A stretch of 64,000 bases of DNA from Leptospiraceae bacterium (lineage in GTDB: Bacteria > Spirochaetota > Leptospiria > Leptospirales > Leptospiraceae), in the NCBI GenBank assembly GCA_024233865.1, contig JACKPA010000001.1:992001-1056000 (forward strand). Reading direction: 5' to 3'. Below the pieces are notes generated by a model. That model worked only from the letters and a program-made list of their open reading frames with translations, was not told the DNA's origin and did not search any database. Below, in pieces: positions 8,317 through 15,802 of this stretch. Within the stretch, counting starts at the first letter, position 1. The number at the start of each line of letters is the position of its first letter. The position numbers were made by a program, and so were the translations under genes.

Positions 8317-9135
8317 TTAAATTGAATTTGAACAGGCAATTTGCACCGCACGGGCAAAGTAGGTTTTTCGACTTTCTGCCACTTGGTCGGAAACATTAGC
8401 TAGATAGATTTGGAAAATTCTACGTGAGGGCCAATGGGCTAAGGTAAACTCCTCCCATTGATCGTACAGTGATTGGCTGTCATCCCCAATCCAGGTTCCT
8501 AAAACATCACCCGAAAATTCAAGATATCCCCCCAGACCCAAAAGTTTTACCAATGAAGGCAGATAAATCTGTCTGACCATCTGCTTTTGGACGGCTTCAC
8601 GATCATAGCATTTGGTCAGGTTCAAATTGTAAAAGGGGGTTGATTGGTTGTGCGACTGCAATACTTTATATTGTTCAGGGGTGGCATGCACATTTGGCGG
8701 AGTCAGGACTTTATCGGGATTAATCGGTTTTTGTTCATCAATATGGGCAAATATCCGAAAAATTGGGCGCAGATAGCTTAGAACTTTGGTTATGTCTACC
8801 GCCTGTTTATTGGGACGTACTATCAACGCATGTAACTCAGAGAAGGTGTTTGAACGCTCTGTTGCCACAGCATCATGGGCCTGGATGGCAGATGATGAAT
8901 TAGGAAATTGATCAATGGTAAAATAGGTGAAGGGGAGAGGTTGGCCCGCCAGGACATGATCAATGGTTGGGCTGTGGAGTCTTACGCCGCCCGCCTGTTC
9001 GACAGCCCTCTGTGATGTTGACAAGTATGGCTGAACGGCAAGGCCATTTTGGGGCGCAAAAAACGTCACAATCGCCACAGGTCCAGTAATTTGAGTTAAG
9101 TGCTTCCGTTGAGTATCGCTTGGTTCCAGAATCAT
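8317..9135 (-). CDS. Tandem DUF1330-like (dimeric alpha/beta barrel) protein
   Basis: The protein has 272 residues with two related halves. The first reads YLSTSQRAVEQAGGVRLHSP ... YFTIDQFPNSSSAIQAHDA; the second has YNLNLTKCYDRE, LGGYLEFSGDVLGTWIG and HWPSRRIFQIYL...SRKTYFARAV. A-G-G-x-x ... F-P-x-x-x-A and W-P-S-R-x-x-F are the conserved words of DUF1330/EthD-like ferredoxin-fold proteins. Such proteins bind small molecules, but no reaction is established. The gene is clearly richer in G+C and Gln/Pro codons than its neighbours, which suggests recent transfer. Its 5' end abuts a dispersed repeat. Confidence 0.6.
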   Translation of the reverse strand: MILEPSDTQRKHLTQITGPVAIVTFFAPQNGLAVQPYLSTSQRAVEQAGGVRLHSPTIDHVLAGQPLPFTYFTIDQFPNSSSAIQAHDAVATERSNTFSELHALIVRPNKQAVDITKVLSYLRPIFRIFAHIDEQKPINPDKVLTPPNVHATPEQYKVLQSHNQSTPFYNLNLTKCYDREAVQKQMVRQIYLPSLVKLLGLGGYLEFSGDVLGTWIGDDSQSLYDQWEEFTLAHWPSRRIFQIYLANVSDQVAESRKTYFARAVQIACSNSI

Positions 9136-9182
9136 GCCTATCCTCTTTATTTATATAGGAAAGAGCGTTTCTCCGACATAAA

Positions 9183-9357
9183 GCCAATCCCCAAAAAACC
9201 TTCGACAGGCTCAAGGACAAGTCCCCTGCTTTCACCGGTCACTGAGTTTATCGAAGTGCTTCCGATAATAGGTTTTGTGTCGCTATTGGCAATTGCTCAC
9301 CCAGGGCTAACTCAAGGAATAGGCTTTAAAATTTCGGCTCGAAAATTCTCGAAGGAC
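9183..9357. repeat. Dispersed ~170-bp non-coding repeat, copy A
   Basis: This stretch shares long blocks with 29886-30033: CCAATCCCCAAAAAACC, TCGACAGGCTCAAGG, TTCCGATAA, then ACCCAGGGCTAACTCAAGGA and AGGCTTTAAAATTT. The two copies match throughout with small gaps. No protein frame is shared. TCGACAGGCTCAAGG resembles a widely dispersed REP-like word. Copy A lies just upstream of the high-G+C DUF1330-like gene. Confidence 0.7.
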
Positions 9358-9383
9358 AAACTTTCCTCTCTCCAAGATTTTTC

Positions 9384-9730
9384 TTGAATAAAAAAATAGT
9401 CAACTGTTTTTGGAAAAAATTACAGACTTTTTGTATCAATCTAAAATCCAATTTATTTTGTGTTATATTTTTTAAGTCCATTTACATAGTCATAGTGAAT
9501 TTAGTTTCTATACAATACAAAGATATTGATTTTCTTGGTCATTATAACTGTCTTTTATATTTATTAATAAAATCTGATTACTCCCTTGTTTTTATTGGTT
9601 ATATACTGTTTCATAACCGATTTTCACCCACTTAATTTGGATAAGAGCCATAATACAATTTTCCTTTCAAAATTGAAGTTTGCAACAATGAAAATTAATG
9701 TCAATTTAAATATTTGATACTTATATAAAA
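9384..9730. other. Gene-free stretch
   Basis: About 350 bases between copy A of the repeat and a small lipoprotein gene. The plus strand has an open frame of 83 codons here, but it is Phe/Ile/Tyr/Cys-rich, has no ribosome binding site and looks like AT-rich noise. I see no RNA gene, terminator or repeat in it. Confidence 0.5.
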
Positions 9731-9961
9731 TTACCATGGGAGTCTAGGTGAACGGCTATTATCTAAACCACATTTTTCCGCAAATAAACTAGGAATCATC
9801 TCAGAATCATAGCCAGGAGAATAACTATTTGCAACCAATAGAAATTCTAACTTCCATTCATTACAATTTTTTTTTGCTTTTTCATACCCAGACTGAGTAT
9901 CGCACGAAATCAAAATAATCATAACACATATAGTTACCAAAAGTGTTATTTGTTTCGTCAT
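9731..9961 (-). CDS. Small predicted lipoprotein (76 aa)
   Basis: The N-terminus MTKQITLLVTICVMIILISC is a lipoprotein signal peptide with the lipid-bearing Cys at residue 20. The mature part is short, with three cysteines in all and a basic/aromatic end (SPRLPW). I know no family. It starts 14 bases downstream of the AraC gene's stop on the same strand, so the two may share a transcript, although its A+T content is like the host and unlike the AraC gene. Confidence 0.6.
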   Translation of the reverse strand: MTKQITLLVTICVMIILISCDTQSGYEKAKKNCNEWKLEFLLVANSYSPGYDSEMIPSLFAEKCGLDNSRSPRLPW

Positions 9962-9975
9962 TTTTCTTTTGCTCC

Positions 9976-10869
9976 TTAGCTTGTAACAAAGCCAGCATCT
10001 CGAGCTGGTGTGATTCCAAAAAAACGTTTGTATTCCCTGCTAAACTGCGAAGGACTTTCGTAACCAACACGAAGTGAGGCATCAACGGCACTGAGACCGT
10101 CGTGTTTCATCAAAGCACGAGCCTTATGTAATCTAACATTTTTTATGTATTGCAAAGGTGAAGAATTGGTTATAGCCTTAAAACTGGCGTGAAATGTAGA
10201 AACACTCATACCAGCATCGAAAGCCAAAGTACGGATATCCAGGTAATCATTAAATTCTTCGTGAATTCTATCCAGTGCTCTTGCAATCATGAAAAAGCGG
10301 CGATTTCGATGTGCCATTACCCGCAATGACTCTCCATGCTCACCATACGCGACACGATAAAGCAACTCCTTTAAGATTATAGGACCTAAGACCGGAGCAT
10401 CTCTATTGGAGGCTATTGCCTGTAAAAGGCGTAAGAAAGTATCAGCTATTGGCTCGGTCATTTTTGCAGTATGTATACCGGCTGGTACATAGTCAGTCTC
10501 TGTTTGACTTTCCTCGGATAATTGAAGAATTTGTGCTATTGATTCGGGAGTAACGGAGATGGAAAGACCTAACATGGGATCGGTAGGGCTAGCCATCATT
10601 TCGCACTCCACAGGTAGTGGTACGGAAATAAGTAAATAATTTGAAGAATCCAAAACAAAAGATTTGTCACCAAGAAAGATACGCTTTTGTCCCCCCGCTA
10701 AAAAAACCAGCATTGCACCATACGCCCTGGGTTCTCTCGGGGTTGATTCCATTGTCCGGTATATCCTGACTCCATTTATAGGGGTTTGAATGATTTTGGG
10801 TGTCGGAACTAAAATATCGTAGAGTTTTTGAATTTGCTGATTTTTCGTCAGGGTTGTAATGGAATCCAT
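9976..10869 (-). CDS. AraC family transcriptional regulator
   Basis: The protein has 297 residues from the ATG at 10869, chosen because a strong GGAGG lies five to nine bases upstream; an ATG 18 bases earlier would place that site inside the gene. The N-terminal ~180 residues match the AraC_N effector domain (VRIYRTMESTPREPRAYGAM, the wording seen in regulators next to aldo/keto reductases). The C-terminal ~100 residues contain the two helix-turn-helix units (IRTLAFDAGMSVSTFHASFK and VGYESPSQFSREYKRFFG). It is divergent from the aldo/keto reductase operon at 11037, which it very likely controls. The effector is unknown. Base composition is richer in G+C than the genes at 17-19 kb. Confidence 0.92.
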   Translation of the reverse strand: MDSITTLTKNQQIQKLYDILVPTPKIIQTPINGVRIYRTMESTPREPRAYGAMLVFLAGGQKRIFLGDKSFVLDSSNYLLISVPLPVECEMMASPTDPMLGLSISVTPESIAQILQLSEESQTETDYVPAGIHTAKMTEPIADTFLRLLQAIASNRDAPVLGPIILKELLYRVAYGEHGESLRVMAHRNRRFFMIARALDRIHEEFNDYLDIRTLAFDAGMSVSTFHASFKAITNSSPLQYIKNVRLHKARALMKHDGLSAVDASLRVGYESPSQFSREYKRFFGITPARDAGFVTS

Positions 10870-10975
10870 ATTTCCTCCAAGCATCAATCTATATCGGCTA
10901 AAGGTAAAACCAACTATTTATGAGCTTCAAATTACAAATTACGAGAATTAGGCAATAATTCCGTATGAATGTGTA

Positions 10976-11029
10976 TTGTCAAACTTTTTAAAATTCCCTA
11001 TAATAGTAAGTAGTTTAAACAATCGGAGG
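10976..11029 (+). promoter_or_regulatory. Promoter and ribosome binding site of the aldo/keto reductase operon
   Basis: TTGTCA at 10976-10981 and TATAAT at 10999-11004 are separated by exactly 17 bases, a near-consensus sigma-70-type promoter. GGAGG at 11025-11029 stands seven bases before the ATG at 11037. The promoter lies in the divergent gap shared with the AraC gene, where the regulator would be expected to bind. Confidence 0.7.
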
Positions 11030-11036
11030 TCTTAGA

Positions 11037-11888
11037 ATGCAAAAAATAGTGCTTAATAATGGAGTCGAGATGCCTGTCTTAGGTTTTGGCGTTTTCCAAA
11101 TACCGAACGCTGAAGAATGTGAACGTTGCGTATTGGAAGCCATAGATGTCGGCTACCGCCTAATTGATACCGCTTCTTCGTATATGAATGAAGCGGCAGT
11201 TGGAAATGCCATTAAAAAAAGTGGAATCTCAAGAAAAGAGTTGTTTATTACTACAAAACTCTGGATACAAAAAGACGGTATTGAAGGGACAAAAAAGGCT
11301 TTTGAGAGGTCAATGAACCGTTTGCAGTTAGATTATCTTGATCTCTATCTAATACATCAACCTTACGGTGGCGTTTATGGTGAATGGCAAGCTATGGAGG
11401 AGTTACACAAACAAGGTAAGATTCGAGCCATTGGTGTCGCTAATTTCCAACCGGACCGTATTATAGATTTGATAATCCATAATAGTGTAATTCCTGTGAT
11501 AAACCAAATTGAAACGCATCCTTTCAATCAGCAGGTGGAGACACAAAAGTTTCTCATAGAAAATAAGGTTCAGATAGAATCGTGGGGACCTTTTGCAGAA
11601 GGGAAAAACAACATTTTCACGAACGAGGTTTTAAACTCCATTGCGCAAAAATATAGAAAATCAATAGCACAAATTATCCTGCGATGGCTTGTCCAAAGAG
11701 GAGTAATCGCCATTCCAAAATCTGTCCACAAAGAACGTATGAAAGAAAACTTTCAAATATTTGATTTTGAACTGAGTTCTGAAGATATGAACCAGATCGT
11801 AACCTTAGATAAAAAAGTGAGCAGTTTTTTCGATCACCGCGATCCTGCGATGGTTAAATGGCTTGGTGAGCGTAAGCTCGAAGTTTAA
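11037..11888 (+). CDS. Aldo/keto reductase (AKR, 2,5-diketo-gluconate reductase-like)
   Basis: The 283-residue protein has the whole (beta/alpha)8 AKR signature: the N-terminal hairpin NNGVEMPVLGFGVFQ, the catalytic tetrad Asp44, Tyr49, Lys74 and His107 (in YRLIDTASSYMN, FITTKLW and LYLIHQP), and the NADPH-site segment AIPKSVHKERMKEN near the end. This places it with short AKRs of the 2,5-diketogluconate reductase/AKR5 type, which reduce aldehydes and ketones with NADPH in the cytoplasm. It opens an operon with the hydrolase, CMD-cupin and hydrolase genes downstream and is divergent from an AraC regulator, an arrangement common for aldehyde-detoxifying AKRs. The natural substrate is unknown. 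Confidence 0.93.
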   Translation: MQKIVLNNGVEMPVLGFGVFQIPNAEECERCVLEAIDVGYRLIDTASSYMNEAAVGNAIKKSGISRKELFITTKLWIQKDGIEGTKKAFERSMNRLQLDYLDLYLIHQPYGGVYGEWQAMEELHKQGKIRAIGVANFQPDRIIDLIIHNSVIPVINQIETHPFNQQVETQKFLIENKVQIESWGPFAEGKNNIFTNEVLNSIAQKYRKSIAQIILRWLVQRGVIAIPKSVHKERMKENFQIFDFELSSEDMNQIVTLDKKVSSFFDHRDPAMVKWLGERKLEV

Positions 11889-11929
11889 AATAAAGAGCAT
11901 TTACAAAAACTTGTTGGGAGATAAATAAA

Positions 11930-13030
11930 ATGAACATATTTACAAAATGTCTAATAACTTGGCTTGGTATTGCTGCCCTGGCTTTTGTAGCTTGTAGAAA
12001 AAGTGATCATAGTAAAATCATTCTCGTGGAACAGGGCAGTTTTGCAGTCGGAGGCAAGGTAATAACAATATCTGGAACTTTTGACCCGATAAAACAGGGT
12101 GCTTATAATCCATCCGGACCTGATTCTAAAGGGCAGTCTCTTCATGGAGACCATGCCTACGTCTTCTATCAGATTCCTGAAAAAGCGCGTAAATTACCTC
12201 TGGTTTTCTGGCACGGATATGGACAGTCTTCAAAAACATGGGAATCCACTCCAGACGGACGAGAGGGATTTCAGAATATATTTCTTCGCAGAAACTATTC
12301 CGTATATCTGCTTGATCAACCGAGAAGAGGGAAGGCTGGCAAAAGTACAGTTGCTTCATCTCTTCCTTTAACACCTGATGAGCAGTTGTGGTTCGGGATT
12401 TTCAGAATAGGGCTATGGCCTGACTACTACAAAAATGTCGCATTCCCACGCGATAAAGAATCACTGAACCAGTTCTTTCGGCAGGCGGTTCCCAGTCCTG
12501 ACTCATTTGATAATGAAGTGCTGACCTCGGCAGTTTCTGCACTGTTTGAAAAAATAGGCAATGGTATACTGGTGACACATTCGGCAAGCGGTACACCAGG
12601 ATGGTTAACTGCTGTTAAAAATAATAAAGTACGGGCTATCGTGTCTTTTGAACCGGGCATGAATTTTCCTTTCCCTGAAGGGGTTGAACTGCCGGAACCG
12701 GTTGCGTTTAACAACGGAAAGAGCTTTCCGTTTATGAAAATACCGCCAGATGCTTTTGACAGGTTAACAAAAATTCCAATAGTCATATATTTCGGTGATA
12801 ATATTCCAGAAAAGGCAACCTCAAATCCGGGTCAGGATCAATGGAGAGTGTATTTAGCAACTGCAAGGATTTGGGCAAAAATTATCAATAGTCGCGGTGG
12901 AGATGCTACAATAGTCCATTTGCCTGAAATAGGCATTAAAGGGAACACTCACTTTCTTTTTGCTGACATGAACAATCTGGAAATTGCTGATCAGATGTCA
13001 AAATGGCTCAAAGAAAAAGGACTGAATTAG
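11930..13030 (+). CDS. Alpha/beta hydrolase, predicted lipoprotein
   Basis: The protein has 366 residues with a signal peptide ending LAFVAC (lipid Cys22). The hydrolase fold is shown by the oxyanion-loop text FWHGYGQSSKTWES, the strand YSVYLLDQPRRGKAG and the nucleophile elbow VTHSASGTPGW (Ser after His), and a late IKGNTHFLFAD that supplies the catalytic His. The likely role is an esterase or amidase outside the cytoplasmic membrane. TTGGGAG precedes the ATG. It lies 41 bases after the aldo/keto reductase and 14 bases before the CMD-cupin gene, so the three should be one transcript. The substrate is unknown. Confidence 0.85.
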   Translation: MNIFTKCLITWLGIAALAFVACRKSDHSKIILVEQGSFAVGGKVITISGTFDPIKQGAYNPSGPDSKGQSLHGDHAYVFYQIPEKARKLPLVFWHGYGQSSKTWESTPDGREGFQNIFLRRNYSVYLLDQPRRGKAGKSTVASSLPLTPDEQLWFGIFRIGLWPDYYKNVAFPRDKESLNQFFRQAVPSPDSFDNEVLTSAVSALFEKIGNGILVTHSASGTPGWLTAVKNNKVRAIVSFEPGMNFPFPEGVELPEPVAFNNGKSFPFMKIPPDAFDRLTKIPIVIYFGDNIPEKATSNPGQDQWRVYLATARIWAKIINSRGGDATIVHLPEIGIKGNTHFLFADMNNLEIADQMSKWLKEKGLN

Positions 13031-13044
13031 TTTAAGGCTCTGAT

Positions 13045-14238
13045 ATGAAAAAAAATAAGATCAAAATTATATCGGTTGCTGTGTTTTTCGCATGTATTGT
13101 ATTCGTTATCTCAGTTTTGCTGGTTAAAGGGGAAAGTTTAAATTTAAAACCTGAATCGAAAAAAGAAGCTGAGAAAAAAACAGGTCTCAGCACCAGACAG
13201 AAATTGATAATACCAATTGCTGCGCACACTGCAGCAGGTAATATCCCTATGCTTGAAAAGTCGCTCAGTCACGGTATGGACACAGGATTGTCGGTAAATG
13301 AGGTTAAAGAGATACTTGTCCAAAGCTATGCATACGCTGGTTTTCCAAGAGCCTTAAATGCGATTAATGCATATATGAGAATAATGAAGGCGAGGAATGA
13401 TGCGGGTATAAAGGATAATCAGGGCAGGGACTCGAGTCCCATGCCGCCAAGCTTTGACAAAAAAGCATTTGGTAATAAAACGAGAAATTATCTTGTTGGC
13501 AAGGACATATCCAACAGCAAAAGCGGATATCCTGTGTTTACGCCTATCATTGACAAGTTTCTGGTCGAACATCTTTTTGCTGATATTTTCTACCGTGATG
13601 TCCTCAGTTTTCAGGATCGCGAACTTGTAACAATCAGTATGCTTGCAGCAATGAGCGGAACGGAAGATCAGCTAAAAACTCATCTTTATATTGCACAGAG
13701 AATGGGACTCGGCAGACAACAGCTTGAAGAGTTTGTTCTGGAGCTTAAGCAAAATGTCTCTCCGGAAAGTTCTTTGAGAGCCGGAGCTCTTATCGGGATT
13801 TCTTCAGAGGATGACAATAAAAGAAATGTCAGCACTGACAGTTTAACGGTAAGCAGGGCAGACACGCCTGTTTCTGCCCCTGCAGATCATTTTAAAGGGA
13901 AAGTTACTGTTTCATCTTTTTTTCGATCAGAATACTCTGGGAACTACGGAGGCGCGATTGTAAATTTTGAAAAGGGAGGAAGAACAGCCTGGCATACCCA
14001 TCCCAGAGGGCAGACGTTAATAGTGATGTCCGGTCAGGGGCTGGTTCAAACCGAAGGCGAGCCGGCAAAAAAAATTTATCCAGGTGATATTGTTTGGATA
14101 CCGGCGGATAAGCGTCACTGGCATGGCGCTTCCATAGCAAGCCCGATGTCACACCTTGCAATAGCTGAACCAGAAAATGGATCAACTGTTGAGTGGATGG
14201 AGCAGGTCTCTGATGAACAATACAGCAGTCAGAACTGA
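13045..14238 (+). CDS. Membrane-anchored or secreted fusion of carboxymuconolactone decarboxylase-like and cupin domains
   Basis: The protein has 397 residues. An N-terminal hydrophobic segment (about residues 8-27) is a signal peptide or anchor. Residues ~45-125 and ~150-255 are two CMD/AhpD-like helical domains (VKEILVQSYAYAGFPRALNA; DRELVTISMLAAMSGTEDQL), neither with the CxxC of peroxidase-active AhpD. Residues ~280-390 are a cupin with metal ligands in AWHTHPRGQTLIVMSG and KRHWHGA. CMD-cupin pairs occur as neighbours or fusions beside AKRs and hydrolases in many Proteobacteria and Bacteroidetes; a role in peroxide or quinone-type detoxification is often proposed but not shown. Confidence 0.87.
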   Translation: MKKNKIKIISVAVFFACIVFVISVLLVKGESLNLKPESKKEAEKKTGLSTRQKLIIPIAAHTAAGNIPMLEKSLSHGMDTGLSVNEVKEILVQSYAYAGFPRALNAINAYMRIMKARNDAGIKDNQGRDSSPMPPSFDKKAFGNKTRNYLVGKDISNSKSGYPVFTPIIDKFLVEHLFADIFYRDVLSFQDRELVTISMLAAMSGTEDQLKTHLYIAQRMGLGRQQLEEFVLELKQNVSPESSLRAGALIGISSEDDNKRNVSTDSLTVSRADTPVSAPADHFKGKVTVSSFFRSEYSGNYGGAIVNFEKGGRTAWHTHPRGQTLIVMSGQGLVQTEGEPAKKIYPGDIVWIPADKRHWHGASIASPMSHLAIAEPENGSTVEWMEQVSDEQYSSQN

Positions 14239-14388
14239 GAAAGAACAAATCATAGTATGCAATAGAGTTCTGAGGATGTGAGCCAGATAGGAACACATAA
14301 AATAGAAATAAAGAGAAAAACCTATGTTTCTATGTAGTAACTTTTAAAAAACAAACAAGTTTAATTTAATTATAAAAGGAGTTTTCTT

Positions 14389-15444
14389 ATGAAACGCACA
14401 ATATTAACAACTTTACTCATGGCTATCGTTACATGGATATCGGTAGATGGAGTTGTGGCAGCAGACTACAAACTGAATCCATTCACTCTGGCTTACGAAG
14501 GAGCTATCACGAAAAACGAACCGGGCAAGGTCAACATCCATCCCGTCACTTACAAACTTAATGGCTTGGATATTTCCGCAAATGTTTACACTCCAGCGAG
14601 TTATGATCCGAAGAAAAAATATTCCGCTATTGTCATAGCACACCCGAACGGAGGGGTGAAAGAACAGGTTGCAGGTTTATATGCACAGAGATTGGCGGAA
14701 CAAGGATACATCACAATCACCGCAGATGCGGCATATCAAGGTGCCAGCAGCGGTAAGCCACGGAACGTGGATAAGCCCGCATATCGCGTCGAAGACATTC
14801 ATGGTATGGCTGACTACATCACACACTATGCAGGAGTTGATGGCTCACGCTTAGGGTTATTTGGCATCTGTGGTGGCGGTGGTTACTCATTGAAAGCTGC
14901 CCAAAGCGACAAACGCTTTAAAATGATTGCTACCTTGAGTATGTTCAACTCCGGGCGTGTTCGCCGTAATGGTTACATGGATTCGCAACTCGATATGATT
15001 CAGAAACGCTTGGAGCAGGCTTCCAATGCCCAAGCTCAGGAAGTTGCCGGAGGAGAAGTGCTCTATTCGGGAGATGCCAATCTGACTGATGAACAAATCT
15101 CCAAACTACCATTTGATTTGTATCGGCAGGGCTATGAGTATTACTGGAAGACTCATGCACATCCGAACTCAACCTTTAAATACACCACAAGCAGTCTACT
15201 GGACCTAATGGTTTTTGATGCCACCGATCAGATCGAACTGATAGACAAGCCGTTGCTCATGATCGCAGGCAGCAAAGCTGATAGCCTTTACATGACCGAG
15301 GATGCTTTCAAAAAGGCAACCGGTACTAAAGATAAGGAATTATATAAGCTCGATGGTGCCACCCATATCGAAACCTATTGGGTACCCCGACACGTAAATA
15401 GGACGCTGGACAAGTTGAAAACGTTCTTTGGTAGGATGAAGTGA
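14389..15444 (+). CDS. Secreted alpha/beta hydrolase, YcjY/dienelactone hydrolase-like
   Basis: The protein has 351 residues with a signal peptide ending VDGVVAA (cleavage near residue 25). Strand and turn text IVIAHPNGGVKEQVAGLYAQ and ITADAAYQGASSG are the core of YcjY/YghX-type hydrolases. The nucleophile elbow reads FGICGGGGYSL, with Cys161 where most members have Ser; cysteine is the dienelactone hydrolase nucleophile. The His of the triad is probably in DGATHIETYW. AAAGGAG precedes the ATG. It is the last gene of the AraC-controlled group, after a 150-base gap that could hold its own promoter. Confidence 0.85.
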   Translation: MKRTILTTLLMAIVTWISVDGVVAADYKLNPFTLAYEGAITKNEPGKVNIHPVTYKLNGLDISANVYTPASYDPKKKYSAIVIAHPNGGVKEQVAGLYAQRLAEQGYITITADAAYQGASSGKPRNVDKPAYRVEDIHGMADYITHYAGVDGSRLGLFGICGGGGYSLKAAQSDKRFKMIATLSMFNSGRVRRNGYMDSQLDMIQKRLEQASNAQAQEVAGGEVLYSGDANLTDEQISKLPFDLYRQGYEYYWKTHAHPNSTFKYTTSSLLDLMVFDATDQIELIDKPLLMIAGSKADSLYMTEDAFKKATGTKDKELYKLDGATHIETYWVPRHVNRTLDKLKTFFGRMK

Positions 15445-15465
15445 GAAGGCGATTATGAAAAATGA

Positions 15466-15525
15466 GAACTTGAAAGGGAACTCATGTCAGAATTCTTGCG
15501 ACAAAAAGGTTTGGATGTAAGATGA
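15466..15525 (+). pseudogene. Remnant of a hydrolase C-terminus
   Basis: The frame reads ELERELMSEFLRQKGLDVR then stop. It resembles the C-terminal end of alpha/beta hydrolases, such as QMSKWLKEKGLN at the end of the lipoprotein hydrolase ending at 13030. It is preceded directly by a stop codon, so only a scrap of a former gene is left. Confidence 0.3.
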
Positions 15526-15724
15526 TGAAACAGAAAAATAATTTGAAAAAATTCCTAGATTTTACAGGCTGGTAGCCTGTATTACTTTTTTACTGAAAAA
15601 TTGATGTTATAGTTTTTCCATTCCGTAGCAACCCGGAAAAGGATTTGGTTATAATGCATTGTTTCTCCTATAATTTATTTTTTATCGTATTCCCCACAAG
15701 AATTTAAGTATACTATATGACAAA

Positions 15725-15795
15725 CTAATCTTTATCACACTCAATTCGATTTCTACCAAGCTCTTTTGCTCTATATAGCTCAATGATCAATTTTT
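15725..15795 (-). pseudogene. Remnant of a GGDEF (diguanylate cyclase) C-terminus
   Basis: Minus-strand reading gives ELYRAKELGRNRIECDKD then stop. This is the characteristic end of a GGDEF domain (family wording ALYRAKExGRNRV). The frame cannot be followed upstream past about 15795, where the P450 gene ends. The rest of the gene has been lost. Confidence 0.55.
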
Positions 15796-15802
15796 TCACT
15801 GC

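Noticed and set aside
9384..9635. Plus-strand open frame of 83 codons in a gene gap
   Set aside because: AT-rich, Phe/Ile/Tyr/Cys-biased, no ribosome site and no recognisable content.
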